The notes: generated from the letters alone by a model not told the origin. 64,000 bases of DNA from Dreissena polymorpha (GCF_020536995.1 NC_068358.1:52707517-52771516); one strand, 5' to 3'. Positions 1-12,162 are shown, counted from the first letter of the stretch. Translations and numbers: made by a program.

Positions 1-582
1 GTCAAAGATGATGTATTTCATGTCGTGTTTTTTTAATTCTGCGATTTTGTAATCATGTGTTACTGTCAAAGTAGTATTATTAACATCAGGTACGTGGATT
101 CATTTGTATTTTAACAGTTGTATCTTTACTATTGAAACTGATTATATTGTCACACCAGGCCTTTGTTTAATCTTTATCTAGTGAGGAAGTAATCCAATGT
201 ATAGATAGGCATTTTTACATTTTCGCTTCGTACATAATTTAGAGCTAATTTAGTACAGGAACACGGCGTCCATTTTCCTAATATTGACACTGTGCTGTGC
301 GGTTTCACATGGTTCATTCAAACATGTTCACGAGTTTGAAAATAAACAACCAAAGGACCAACGCCTGGATTTGAACATGCTGGAAACATTAACTCACTTT
401 TTCGAACAAACAAAGGTATTTGTATTGTGTATTGTGTAGAAATATAGTAATGATTGTTGAATGTAATCCCTTTTTCATGCGTCCTAGTCCCGTTAGGGAA
501 AGGTTTCGGAACGCTATCCCTTTCCGCTGTGTAAGTGTGTTATTTTTTTTTACTTTGTTCTTGTAAAATGACGCTATTTGGT

Positions 583-1003
583 GGTGTTTGCGTCTTGCAA
601 TACGACGACACCATAAAGCACAAATGTCATTGCCTGTATGTAAAATGTAAGTTCCGCAAATCCATTTGTCTTTGCTTACAATTGGCCACACTCTCCTCAT
701 TGTATACTTTTATTTCCATTTAAAATATGGGATAACTTCTTGTTTATGCAGAACCCTCTGTTACCGTCAACACGGAGCCCTCTTGATCAATAACGATACG
801 ATAACAATATCCAGCCTAGATATTATCTTTGAAACTTATCTTGGTTTGCATTGACCGTTCCAAGGCGGGGACCACAGCTTTATTCTGCTATGTGTGTATG
901 CTGTTTCGTATTGTGCTGTTTCGTACTGTTTTGGCTGCTGGTCGCTTGCCTTAAATAAAGAACCAACACACTGAATATAATAAGAATGCAATACTGCTCG
1001 ACC
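583..1003. other. About 420-bp indel in intron 1 of copy 1
   Basis: Copy 1 has about 420 bp here where copy 2 reads straight through (near 12490). The segment contains an AATAAA and short T-rich runs but no recognisable terminal repeats or coding region. It may be an insertion in copy 1 or a deletion in copy 2; the sequence does not decide. Confidence 0.5.
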
Positions 1004-3299
1004 AGCTGGAGTTTCACTTCTTTGTATTGGAATCATTCATATTACGCAAGAATGTATGTTTTAAATCAAAATGCTGAATTACGTATAAATGCCATGCATG
1101 AATTAACACATAGCATGCTTTTGAATATTCGTACAATCATATCAACTGGCCTACAAAGGAAAGGATTCTCCTGGAAGAATTGTGGTCAATCTTCAGCACT
1201 CGTGAACATCAGGTCGCTGTCACTGAGCCCCGACCCCCTGTCGTTGCCCGGACCATTCAATGTTGCAGCTTATTTTACAGTAAATCGCGCACTAAATGCT
1301 CCATTGAAAGTATGCTAAGAGTTCTTCTTTATACAAATCTAGATAAGGGATTCTTTGAAATGTTTTTGCTCTTATTGTGTAAGTTTAGTTTGTCCTTTTA
1401 ATTGCACTGAATAAGATGTAGGCACAGATGTCTAAAATTCAAGCATTGTAATATTGACCCACGATTACATGTTAGTGAATGCTTTTAAAATGTACATATT
1501 TATTTTTCTATTTTATATTGCAGATTAAAATAAAGTTTAGCTAAGATTTGTTAAAAATAAATATGCGTCCATGTTTTCATTGAGAGTTTTTGTGACTGAA
1601 CATTTTCCTATTGCACACTTGCTATTTCCGAGATATTGTTTTCTGTTTACAGGGACGTTTTACAGTCTTCAATAAGATTTTGTTCACATATGTAAAGGTC
1701 CGCGCGTTCAATTTCGGTGACATGTGTTCCATTTTGGCAAAATACAAGTATCGGTGTCCCGATACACTTAAGAAGATTGGGATCAAATGCTCGTGTCCAG
1801 TTGCAGCGGTATATTAAGGGATTAGTAATTGTTAACATTGGTCTCATTTAATTATTTAATAATAATAATTAAAACTGGATGATGTGCTTTTGAATATTAA
1901 TAAGAACATATTTTATATGCCACGGTGTTGATAATCAATTTTATAGGGGATTTATTTTGAATCTATCTTAACGTCATATTGATATGGCAACTGTAAATCA
2001 GTTTGAATGCGTTTTTATTATGGGAGCAATACTTTTATGACATTTATTTTTATTCATTTATAGAAAGTCAGCCTAATTTATCTCTATGTTTAAGAAGAAA
2101 ATTAGCTCTATGTATACATCTTTACGCATCCAAAGGCTCGTCTCATATTTAAATCGTTCATTAACAAATGTTTAGTAAACAATAATTGCATATTTGACAT
2201 GCCATGCACATTTTTATAGTGTAAGCATAACTAAAATATAGAAATAATGATACTCCAAAACATTTTAATTATGTGTAACAGCCGATAATATTTTATATTT
2301 TAATTAAGTGACAAATTGCGTATACAAAGCAGGAAAATAAATACTTAACAACGCAAATGAACTTGCATAAAAGATTTCGTCACACATGCAATATCTAGGC
2401 TGCTTTTAAAATTCACGAATAATGTATTGCATACATTATTATCCACGTGTCATTTTTTTTAAGTTTCTTTTAAATTTTGTCATTCGTTAAAAAAATACAT
2501 TAATAACAGAACGTTGATCAGTTTTTAAGTGATTTAACTAGTGATCAATGGACCCTCAAGCAATACGACGAATAATAAATCTTAAGTGTTTGCGAAAACA
2601 ACATAGTTACTATTTTCCTACAAGAAATTTGATTTACTGATTATTGACAGACACGCAATCATGTTTTACATGATACGGCTTAAGAAAATCTGACAAATGA
2701 CACTCTTGAACTCGCACTTTTCTATATTGTTCTGTTTGTACTAGGTTAAGTTTGTGCTAGGCTTCAAGGCCGCATGTAAAGTTTAAAAACTGGTCGCACT
2801 GCAATGACATTCAAGGAAAGACACCATGCGTGTAGTGATCTGTAAAATGCAATAAATACTGTTTTAAATAAATGGCAAAAACAACTGACTAAAATCCACC
2901 CCTGATCTTCTCGAATATCTTTGTAAGGCCATGAACTTTCTTTTCTGCATGATACAGTGTAAATAATTTAACTCACCTCTAATACATAAACAAATATAAT
3001 AATTTTAATAAATGTGTTAATATAAGTCATGACAATGGGTCAAAAGCTGTGTGGGTTAAGCATGCCCAATACATGAAGATGGAATGAATATAATTAAACA
3101 TGTGTATAAAGTTGTGTTTTTTTCCATTAACTCACAGACCATTTGAGAGACAATAATTTACAAACAACAAACTTATATCGGTTGATGTATTTAAAAAAGT
3201 ATAATTGAATTGCATTATAAAAGAATCTCTAATAATGAATTGAATTTAAAAGGTCCCAACAAAATATTTGAACTAATTAAAGCCTTCAAAATATATTGA

Positions 3300-3380
3300 C
3301 TTTTAAAATGTCCCCTAGACCGAATGAATGTAAGTAACAAACTTTTAAAATGTCCCCTAGACCGAATGTATGTAATTAAG
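3300..3380. repeat. About 40-bp tandem duplication in intron 3 of copy 1
   Basis: The segment containing acttttaaaatgtcccctag occurs twice in a row here and once in the equivalent place of copy 2 (about 14910), so it arose after the gene duplication. Confidence 0.7.
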
Positions 3381-4361
3381 TATTTTAATCAAATACACTA
3401 CAAATTAACAATAACTTGTACCACACATGTTAACCAAGCATATATTAAGTACAAATTAATTTATCTTATGACTTTATAAACTTGCGTTTCTATTGCAGAA
3501 CACAAACAACTTTGGGATGACACAGTTTGATGTATCGTCTAAACGCATCCCCAATGGAGACTATCGCATCGTTATTGATAGTTCAATGAATAAGTCTCAG
3601 GTATTGTGCATCGACGTGTATTTTTCCTTAAAATAGAGTCAGAGCCTCTTTCCACAACTGATATGGCTAGCTGGCTGAGGTTGTTTTGTTTTCTTCAACT
3701 GTATTGACTTTATTTAGATGTTCTCATACCATTTGTTTGCCTGCAGGTTGCGGAGAAATCTTTTTTTAAGCATCCTATTTTTAAATTGATTTGGTGATTC
3801 GTGTATCTTTTGATTTGAAATGCTTACGAAGTGATTATGTATTTATCTTTGCGTTTTGATACCTGGCAAGATTTTTTAAGAGTATCATATAATTAACAAT
3901 TCGATAGCAATTTTGTGTTGCCTGTCTACAAATGTTATGGCTTGTTTTCTTTGAGTCGTGGGTTCCTTTTGTGTCGTGGTTATAGAGATCGCGTGTAATC
4001 ACTTGATAGAACGTTCGCAGGCGCTACAGTTCGTTCCGGTTAAAAGTTTGACAGAGTCGGCGTTAATTTTACAAATCGAAAATGCGTCAAAAAACATATA
4101 AATAAATAATTCTCCATAACCCGATGCATTTTATACACAAATAAACACAATTTCTACCCTTATATTGTTTCTAAGTAACACAAAATCCCTTATTTATGTG
4201 TATTTCCCATGTTACATCGTCTGTCTGTTGACATTTTTTACATATGACGGTCGGAAAGGACGGTATTCGCATGCGCAAAGCACTTGCTGTAAATACACAA
4301 ATGTTTAGGTCACACTCAACAAATTGTTCTTTAATTGAATTGTTGAAACAATTGGTTCACT

Positions 4362-6134
4362 TTGAGAATTCCAATGAAACACATTTTTATTTTTACTTTT
4401 CAGAAACAACCGATCAGACTGATGACATGCACGGCATATTCTAGGGAAATGATGATGAGTGCATACAAGGCAGTGAAAGCAGACCTTTTGCCAGTTGATA
4501 GAGCGGCAATCATGTATGGTGAGCCAAAACAAACTCTGAGGGACAGAGTCTTGAACAAAGTCAAGATCAGCTCAAGGTGGAGAAAACATTCATTATTCAC
4601 CCATGATGAAGAAGAACTGCTAGTTAGCCATCTGGAAGGGTTGGCCCAGGTTGGGTATGGCATAAATCGCTCTCAGTTGAACTTTCTTGCAGGTGATTTG
4701 GCTGTGAAACTGGGAAGACGTTTAACTGACTCCAAACTAAGCAACACTTGGTATTATGCATTCTTGAAACGATGGGTACACAGGCTGAAAGTTAAAAAAC
4801 CAAGGGGCCTTTCGTCGACACGAGCAGCCGCTGTCACACAGGAGAATATTGACAGCTACTTCAGGAATTTGGATGCTGTTCTAACCAAGTACTCACTGAA
4901 GTGTAAGCCACATCTGATATATAACCTGGATGAGACTGGCATTCAGCTAGAGCATCGATCATCAAAGGTCATCACAGGCGTTTCTTCAAGCAAAACTCAA
5001 GCTGTCACCTCTCCGAATACAGGCACCACAACCATTATAGCGTGCGTAAATGCGGCCGGAACAGCACTTCCCCCTTACTATGTGTTCAAGGGGAAACGGA
5101 CAAATGATGAGCTTTTGAAAAATGCAGCAGTTGGCGCAAACTACGCCATGTCAGATTCTGGATGGGTAAACGGGGAGGTATTGATGAAGTACCTTGAAGA
5201 ACACTTCCTGAAATTTGTTCAACGAGGATCAGGTGACATTTCCCAACCCATACTGCTCATATTTGATGGCCATGCTTCACATGTCTCCATTGACAAAGTC
5301 ACCTGGGCAAGAGAGCATAATGTCATACTGTTTGTGCTACCCCCACACAGTTCTCATGCCCTCCAACCATTGGACATTACATGTTTTGGGCCGTTTAAGT
5401 CCATATTCCACAATGAATGCCATCTATTTATGGCTAAGCAGAGGGGAAGAGTCATTACAAAATATGACATAGCTGACTTGTCCGGGAAGGCATACTTAAA
5501 ATCCATGACACCAGCAACAATCCAGTCTGGATTCCTGAAAGCGGGCATATTGCCATTTGATCCGACAGAAGTACCTGCTGAAATGATAGTGCCGTCTAAA
5601 TCATTCCCCAAAACTATTCCATTATTTCCAATAAGAACCATGAAAGAGGCCCTAGATGAAAAATCAATGGAAACAGCTCCAAAAGCCAAACCTGAAAAAC
5701 CAAAGGCTAATGAAAAAGAGACACAGGACAAAAAGAAGAAACCAAAACTGGGTGGAAAGGCCATTACAGAAGACCCTACATACTTGCAGCTGCTAGAATA
5801 CCAACAACAGAGAGCAGAAAATAACACAAAAGAAAAAACAAAGAGATCAAAACAAAATTTGAACATATCACCCCAACCAAGCACAAGCAAAGGAAATATC
5901 ATGGACTCTGACATTGAAAGCGAAATTGAAGACGAAGATCCGGCTAAAAACTTTTGTATGTGCATGAAGTTTTCACCGCCAGGATTGGATCAGTGTGATG
6001 AACTTGTGGTCGTCAAATGGGCCCAGTGCACAGCGTGTGGTCATTGGTTCCATCTGAGATTTTGTTCACAGATCCGAGTGGTGCGCCGGCTATCTGATTT
6101 TTTCTGTCCGCATTGTGCTGAAAGAGAGTGTTAA
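4362..6134 (+). CDS. Pogo/Tigger-like DDE transposase with C-terminal zinc finger
   Basis: Uninterrupted 590-codon frame. Residues about 21-68 form a pipsqueak-type helix-turn-helix (AYKAVKADLLPVDRAAIMYG, then PKQTLRDRV). Residues about 75-150 look like a CENP-B-type DNA-binding region. The catalytic core has D190 (YNLDETGIQ), D302 (LLIFDGHASH) and D338 (LQPLDITCFGPFK); the last two are 36 residues apart, the DD35D arrangement of pogo/Tigger. Residues about 430-530 are Lys/Glu/Ser-rich and low complexity. The last 60 residues carry paired cysteines and histidine (WAQCTACGHWFH, FFCPHC) like a PHD-type finger. A good acceptor (tttttacttttcag, ending 4403) lies inside the frame, so the first residues may be intronic and a short upstream coding exon is possible. 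Such proteins are often misnamed MFS transporter clz9-like. Enzymatically it looks whole. Confidence 0.9.
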   Translation: MRIPMKHIFIFTFQKQPIRLMTCTAYSREMMMSAYKAVKADLLPVDRAAIMYGEPKQTLRDRVLNKVKISSRWRKHSLFTHDEEELLVSHLEGLAQVGYGINRSQLNFLAGDLAVKLGRRLTDSKLSNTWYYAFLKRWVHRLKVKKPRGLSSTRAAAVTQENIDSYFRNLDAVLTKYSLKCKPHLIYNLDETGIQLEHRSSKVITGVSSSKTQAVTSPNTGTTTIIACVNAAGTALPPYYVFKGKRTNDELLKNAAVGANYAMSDSGWVNGEVLMKYLEEHFLKFVQRGSGDISQPILLIFDGHASHVSIDKVTWAREHNVILFVLPPHSSHALQPLDITCFGPFKSIFHNECHLFMAKQRGRVITKYDIADLSGKAYLKSMTPATIQSGFLKAGILPFDPTEVPAEMIVPSKSFPKTIPLFPIRTMKEALDEKSMETAPKAKPEKPKANEKETQDKKKKPKLGGKAITEDPTYLQLLEYQQQRAENNTKEKTKRSKQNLNISPQPSTSKGNIMDSDIESEIEDEDPAKNFCMCMKFSPPGLDQCDELVVVKWAQCTACGHWFHLRFCSQIRVVRRLSDFFCPHCAEREC

Positions 6135-6488
6135 ATCTTTTGACAGTAACTTCATCTGTTAGGTTGTGTAAATAGTATTTTTTTAGTGTTTTGGATCAGT
6201 TTATTTCATTCCATCAGTATGTTATGTTTATAATTGTTCTTGTTGTTGTGTAAATAGTAAGTGACTAACAATTAATTATTGAGTTTATGCACAACCATGA
6301 CTTTTGCATATTTGTCAATTACATCAATTGTGAAGATATTTTGCAATGTATGTTTATTGACTTTTGCATTAGCTTTATTAACAACAGAATTGTGCTGTTT
6401 TTATTATTGATAATTATCGAATTAATTATTTGTTTGTCATTTAGATTATTTATTCTTGTAGAAAAAAATACAAATTGCATATATATTC

Positions 6489-6494
6489 AATAAA
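6489..6494 (+). terminator. Poly(A) signal of the pogo-like transposase
   Basis: AATAAA about 355 nt after the transposase stop codon, in an A+T-rich tail inside the element. It is the plausible 3' processing signal. Confidence 0.5.
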
Positions 6495-6890
6495 ATTTTA
6501 TGATTATTGTTTGAAATAAATGAGTTGATTAATATTCTATAAAAACACACACACAAGAAAACACTTTATTGGTTTGCAGATTACATTCAATAAAGAATGT
6601 AACCTGCAGTTTATATTAATTAGTGTGTTTACAGCATGACATATTTGCTTACATACAACAGCCAATCAGAATCCACGACTCAAGAGAAACGTATTTCCAA
6701 GATGGCCACTTGACATGACATAAACAAAACAAGTAGTTAGAAGTGTTGTATTTGTTTAAAACAACAAAAGTATCCAAATTGATTAACAAACTGATTTACT
6801 TGTACAATAAAATCTTTATTAATTTTGACTTTTTAGTTAATACAATATTTTACCGATTTATACACAATTACCCACGACTTAACAAGGCTA

Positions 6891-8390
6891 TAGCATATGT
6901 GTAACTTTTTGTGTTCAGTGGCGCGTGTAACCTTTTTTCTTGGTCTGAGGTTATCTGACTGTTCGACTGTTTGACCTGTTAGGATGCAACGTAAAAGGTA
7001 TATGTAGATCTCAAATGGAGAAGTGCAGAACAAAAGAAGCGTTACTTTGAACCTTACACTTTTCTATTCATTTAAAGTGTTTTTTTTTCACATATATATT
7101 TATACGGAACATCTTGTTCTCATTATGAATGATAGCATGTTTAAATGTCAAAAGTGTAAAGAGCTCTCAATTAGGAGGATTATTATGTATTTGTTACTTG
7201 TTTTCGTTACCTTCTACGAACTAATATGCCATCGACTGGGTATACATTTAAGAACTGCACGCTGACATTATGGTTTCTAAAAATGTCAATATGTTTTAAT
7301 TCTAAGATATATGTGCATGATGTCTTCTGATATATTTTATAAAATATGCACCGTGTTTAGAATTGTTACTCAAAAATACTTGCATTACATTTTTATATTA
7401 CAATAAATCAATAAATACAACGCTGTTATTATGGTTTGTCATTCGTTGTTATCTACCTGTGTGCTTCATAGTGAAATGGTAGTAATATTAATTTGTTTCT
7501 ACAAAATGTAATTCACATAATTTGAAAAAAAAGAAACCCGCGATCATATCTGGGAAGTCTTTTCTGCAAGTCAGTTATATTCTTTGCCGATTTTCAAAGT
7601 TTCCTAGCTTTCTTACCTTATTTTAAAAGATCTTCTTTTTAATTAAATCGAATTGGTTATTAACCAGTTTCGCACTGCATTACCTACCGAAAACAAACCT
7701 ACACGAAAAATAAGTTCTAATGAGCCTGACGTACTTTTTAATGCACCGTTTCAGAGTTTGTCAACGTGTCATTATGACGATTAGGATAGCGATATATTGT
7801 TATGAGTGTGCCCTGTTTAATGAAGAGTAACGTCATTGCTCTGGTAATCGGACACGAGTTGCGCGTAGCAAATAAAAACGTCATACCAAGCAATTTACCT
7901 TAAAAGTAATTGGTGTTCCCGCCTCTCATCTTACATTAAGATAATGCAATTTACACAGAATATATACCATTATTTGCTATAGGGAATAGGAATTGCGTTT
8001 TAATTAAAATACACTTACATTTATAGCCGCATGTACACCATTTGGAGGTCATAATTTGAACAATAAGATTGCTTTAACGTTCAGCGGATGTTGTTCGAAA
8101 ATAACATAAACGCATATAAAGCACGTCTATACATTTGAAACAAACACAAAGGACTGCTCCTTTTTAAAGAGGTATATCGGCAGAAAATTCGGTATTATAT
8201 TATCCACAATATTGAAACATCGTCAAAAAGCCTTTGGCAATTTACGTTCAAATTGCATACTTTCTGGATTAATAGACAATGATGAAATATAATTTTCAAA
8301 TAACAGCATAGAACTTTTTCAGTTAAATTATTAAAGCAATTCAGTCAGAATTGTAATTTATTTAAACAATACATAACAAGAGCTTGCCAC
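6891..8390. other. 3' flank of duplication copy A, no gene
   Basis: The sequence aligns with 15510-17165 and holds only short unsupported frames. An AATAAATCAATAAATA run near 7401 is conserved at about 16071. I see no coding exon. Confidence 0.6.
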
Positions 8391-9510
8391 AGTAGTGCCA
8401 AATCCCCGCCGAAATGTGTTTGCTTGTATGACAACATTTGTTTTAGAGAGTAGAATAATACTTGTAAAACATGCCACCTGTGTCATCTTTTTATATATCA
8501 AGGATCAATTATTTATATAGTGTTGGATTTTATTATGTAGAGAATAAAATATATGGAAATGAAAGAAAGGGAGGTAACTTAAAAAGAAGACTATAAACAG
8601 TAACTGTTCTTGATCACTGTATTTTTCCTTAAACTCATCTATTTATTTTACAGTGAATAATTCAGTGTTCAAATTAAAATACTATTGTAAAATTAGATAA
8701 AAGGAGATATTAAAAATTGAAAAGCTAAAATATTTACTATGAAATAAAATTAAATTTAATTTAAAATTATAAATGAATAAAAAAATAAAACAATAAAGGG
8801 AGACAATTAAAAAAAATGCGACCGAAAGAGTTATGGTTTATGTTCACTGCACTTCTCCTAGTTGCCATCTGTTTATATTTATAGTTCCAAGTAAATTCCT
8901 TCAGTAGATTTAGATTTATGCTCCGAACAAAAATTTACTTTGAAATTAAATAAAGGGAAATAACTCAAAAACTAAGGTAGATAGAGTTATAGTTTCTAGT
9001 CACTGAACTTCTCCTAATTGCAATCTGTTTATATTTCAAGTTTCAAGTAAATCCCTTCAGAAGATTTAGAGTTATGCTCCGGACAAAAACTTACTTGGAA
9101 ATTAAATAAAGGGAGATAATTTGAAAACTAAGGTAGATAGAGTTATGATTCTTAGTCCCCGCACTTCCCCTACTTGCCATCTGTATATATTTTAAGTTTC
9201 AAGTAAAACCCTTCAGTAGATTTAGAGTTTTGCTCCGCACAAAATGTACTTTGAAAATATATAAAGGGAGATAATTCAAAACCTAAGGTAGATAGAGTTA
9301 TGGTTCTTGGTCACTGCTCTTCTCCTAGTTGACATCTGCTTATACGCTAAGTATAAAGTAAATCCATTGAATAGATTTGGAGTTAGGCTCCGGACAAAGT
9401 TTCGGACAAAAAGACGAACGCACAGACGGACGGACAGACGGACGGAGACTATTACTATATCCCCTCCGAAAAAAAAATCGGCGGGGATAATAAACGTGAT
9501 GAAGGCTCGT
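8390..9510. mobile_element. Tandem-repeat cassette (pearl/Helitron-like class) with 155-bp units
   Basis: At least four diverged copies of a unit of about 155 bp begin near 8796, 8953, 9108 and 9263, each starting aaagggagataa and containing gatagagttatg and cttcagtagatttag. A weaker fifth unit lies near 8570. The array ends in a gacggacggacagacgg run (about 9415-9445). The outer ends carry inverted copies of atccccgccga (about 8401 and 9478-9490). Long open frames on both strands around 9276-9614 follow from the repeat and are not genes. Confidence 0.7.
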
Positions 9511-11921
9511 CCTGTTTTACACGTAACATCAAGAAGCTCCAAAAAAGAAATAACGTCTGAATCTTTAGCATCTTGTTTATCCTGCTGAGAGAAAGAATTG
9601 ATCATGTTTAACATTTTTGCAACTTATTCTTGTTTGCACTTATTTTATTCAAAATTCTTCATGTATAACAGCATCATATTCTTTTTCATAAGGAATTATT
9701 GCTCAAAAACGTTTAAACTTGTTATACATAATATACTAGATTATAGCGTGCAAAAATAAAAAGGCAATCGATCATATTTTGATTATCTCTAAATCCGCGT
9801 TGTTATTTATAAATGCGTTTAGCAATTTTTAATTTCTATTATACAAAAAATTTGTCCCGTTGCACATTTGTGTATGTTTTGTTATCTGAATTGCGATGTG
9901 TCTCGCAAAAAGAATGTATTCCATCGCGCAATTAAGTGACAAAACTACAGTAATGGCTTTTGTATTGCCTTGACCGTTAGAGCAACATTTTTGTCGTATT
10001 TGAACAGATGGATAATGATTTAAGGTTTCTTTACATGTTCGTCGCGTTTTTATGAATGCTTACTACAATTTTAATGTCTATTATACAAAACAAGTTGTCC
10101 CGATTCACATTTTTGCATGTTTGAGTTCCAATCCCACTGGTTGCGTGTTTCGAAAATTAAATTTCGGAAAAGTATGATGATAGAAATATTAATATTTTGC
10201 AAACATGTCTTAATTTTGGCGAAATACTGCGACAGCAGAGACAATTATAAGAAACTGCAAAATATGCATTGATTATAATATTTAATAATCAGAGCAGCTT
10301 AGTAAGTATCATACATAGAGAATGATATATTTTTACTTTAACCTGCATTTAGAAACATTCAAGGCAAGTAATGGATGGATCAGGGATGACTCATTATAGC
10401 TGCAAATAAGTGTATAACCTAAATCCAGATGATTGTCTGGATGACCAAGAGACCATGAGAACACCGAGTCACCCACGTGCTCTTCTACATTAGTGCCTTC
10501 TGAGTATTTACATAAGTGTTTAAAAGAACAAATGACTACTTATAGTAGAGCTATGTGAATAAGAGAATGGATATTTCCATGCTAACAAAGATACTATTGT
10601 TATATTTTTACTATGTACGAGTACATGTACTAAATACTTTTATTTTGCGAAACATCAAATCAAATGTCACATACACAAGATCTAAATAGTCTTATTTGTG
10701 AACCGGCGAATGAAATATCTTTAGAGTTTCGTCTGTTTCATACTATATAAATTAAAAGCAAGCAGATAGTGAAGCTGCAATCAACTTCATTCCTATTGGG
10801 GTTTTTTTTCAAAACGTATACGGTTCGCAAACAAGGAACTCATTTCATAAGTGTAATTTTACGGTAGCATTTCAAACAATTCTCACTGTTGCAGGTTCGA
10901 TATTTTCCGCACTTAAAATTCAGACTTTCAATATTACTTCCATCAAGGAAGTGTTTTTTGTCCGGTATACTTTTCTAGGCTTTGTATTTAACACTTACGG
11001 TTATCAACATGTTTGCATGATGTATTGTCTTAAAAAATCGAATTTACAAAAGTTTAAAGTGAAAACAACCTTTTTATAACCACAGAGATGAAACGTTACC
11101 AAAATATCCTGAACATTTATCAACGTTGCTAAAATATAACGCACCATGTTTATCTCCTTTTTAAATTCGTTTAGTGTAAGACCTAATTATGCCCTTCATG
11201 TCTTGCAGGTTTTTAAGTTTTGTTTTTATGATGTCTTCATTAGAGGCATTTTTAAAATATTTAAGAATGTTTTCTTACTTTAAACAAAGTTGATCATTTC
11301 TGGAAAAAATATACTGTTCCATATTGTTCCATTTTAGCGGCTGTAGGCGCGATATATGGACGAACTCCATATTTCATGCAAAAAAGCACATTAAGGTTAT
11401 GACCGGAACGGCGTAAGTTGCGAATGCTTTTATAATTGTAGCAGATAGCAGCAGATTCATAAACGTTACTTATGAATTGTTAATAAACTGCAGTTTGATG
11501 TTTGATCTTCCGATTTAGACTTTTGATTTATTCTGACCCCAGTTAAATTCTGACCCTTGCTCAGTGTGTGAATGGTAAATCATTACACATTAGAGCCAAC
11601 AAAATGTATGTTTACATGACTTTCGTACTGTTCAGTTCACATGTTTAAAAAAAGAAAATCGATCGGAGATCGAAAGCGTGATTCTAGATTGATAGACTAT
11701 AGAATCATCATGCTACGGATATATATATATCTCTTGCATGATCGTGGTTAAATCTAACAGACAAATTGTTAGTAATATTTGCATTAATCCTCACTGTCTT
11801 TCATTGAGTAGCAAATACAATATGGTCAGTAACGAATATGAAAGCAGCCTCAAACTACCGTCAATTATCAGAACCATTCATTTTTATTGCCGCAAGGGGG
11901 TGCTCACTGCGACTATGTTGT
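9511..11921. other. Intergenic, no gene recognised
   Basis: A+T-rich DNA between the two duplication copies. A degenerate local repeat is visible: 9790-9900 resembles 10035-10140 (both contain ctattatacaaaa then tgtcccg). I found no splice-bounded coding segment with a family signature. Confidence 0.55.
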
Positions 11922-12113
11922 CAAAGATGTTTTATTTCATGTCTTATATGTGTTCTAATTCTGCGATTTTATAACCATGTGTACTGTCAAATTCGTATGA
12001 CTAATATTAGGTAATCGGATTCATTTTTAACTTAAAAGTGTACTATAAAACTGATTATCTTGTCACACCAAGCAGTTATCGAATCTTTATCTAATGAGGA
12101 AGTAATCCAATGT

Positions 12114-12123
12114 TATAAAAAGG
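12114..12123 (+). promoter_or_regulatory. TATA box of GM2-activator-like copy 2
   Basis: TATAAAAAGG lies about 40 nt before the ATG at 12163, implying a very short 5' UTR. Just upstream, a GATA-like TTATCT, an ETS-like GAGGAAGT and an ATCCAAT element are conserved in copy 1. In copy 1 the TATA equivalent is the weaker TATAGATAGG (200-209). Confidence 0.6.
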
Positions 12124-12162
12124 CATTTTTTACGTTTTCGATTCCTACATGATTAAGAGCTA

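Larger units (their letters stand above)
248..3636 (+). pseudogene. GM2-activator-like gene, copy 1 (probable decaying copy)
   Basis: Four exon equivalents match copy 2 in length and phase: 248-415, 1127-1309, 1653-1808 and 3499-3636. Exon 2 encodes GFSWKNCG and SLSLSPDPLSLPGP, exon 3 encodes CPDTLKKIGIKCSCP, exon 4 encodes GDYRIVIDSS and ends VLCIDVYFSLK-stop. These are hallmarks of the ganglioside GM2 activator fold, a secreted or lysosomal lipid-binding cup. Against function: the start codon equivalent at 248-250 is ATT and is followed by TAG, and the second Met of copy 2 is ACG here. The intron-1 acceptor AG of copy 2 reads AT at 1125-1126. The TATA box and poly(A) signal also differ. Exons 2-4 remain open, so decay is recent, or another first exon and acceptor are used (an open frame runs from 986 through exon 2). 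Six core cysteines; the loop pair equivalent to human C99-C106 is absent. Confidence 0.75.
3938..6890 (+). mobile_element. Pogo-like (Tc1/mariner superfamily) DNA transposon
   Basis: Boundaries come from the paralogous empty site. Flanking sequence up to about 3935 and from about 6891 is contiguous in copy 2 (about 15505-15515, gtctacaatatatgtgtaac). The ends are imperfect inverted repeats: left tggcttgttttctttgagtcgtgggt against the reverse complement of the right end, tagccttgttaagtcgtgggta. TA dinucleotides flank both sides, as expected for this superfamily. A second inverted match to the left end lies internally near 6672-6690, so sub-terminal repeats or a nested end are possible. The element carries one long intact transposase frame. 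Confidence 0.8.
1..8375. repeat. Segmental duplication, copy A
   Basis: This block aligns by eye, gene and flanks included, with 11922-17165. Homology starts at the window edge (the sequence around 1-120 matches 11922-12040) and continues to about 8375, where both copies share the stretch ending in the attcagtcagaattgt/atttagtcagaattgt motif. Copy A is longer mainly because of a 2.95-kb pogo-like transposon (about 3938-6890) and about 420 bp in intron 1 (583-1003). The true left end may lie outside the window. Divergence is modest, with many small indels in introns. Confidence 0.85.

Noticed and set aside
986-1318. 110-aa ORF as a separate gene
   Set aside because: Its second half is exon 2 of the GM2-activator-like copy 1; the first half is intron sequence that is not open to the same extent in copy 2.
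5354-5965. 203-codon minus-strand ORF
   Set aside because: It is antisense to the pogo-like transposase and reflects its codon composition; no independent domain.
4362-6134. Annotation as an MFS-type transporter (clz9-like)
   Set aside because: The protein has no membrane segments and has a DDE core; the name is a common database artefact for pogo transposases.
6672-6690. Right end of the pogo-like element at the internal inverted match
   Set aside because: The empty site in the paralogous block places the end near 6890.
9276-9614. 112-aa minus ORF and 93-aa plus ORF with Arg/Thr-rich repeats
   Set aside because: They come from the gacggacagacgg run and tandem units of a repeat cassette.
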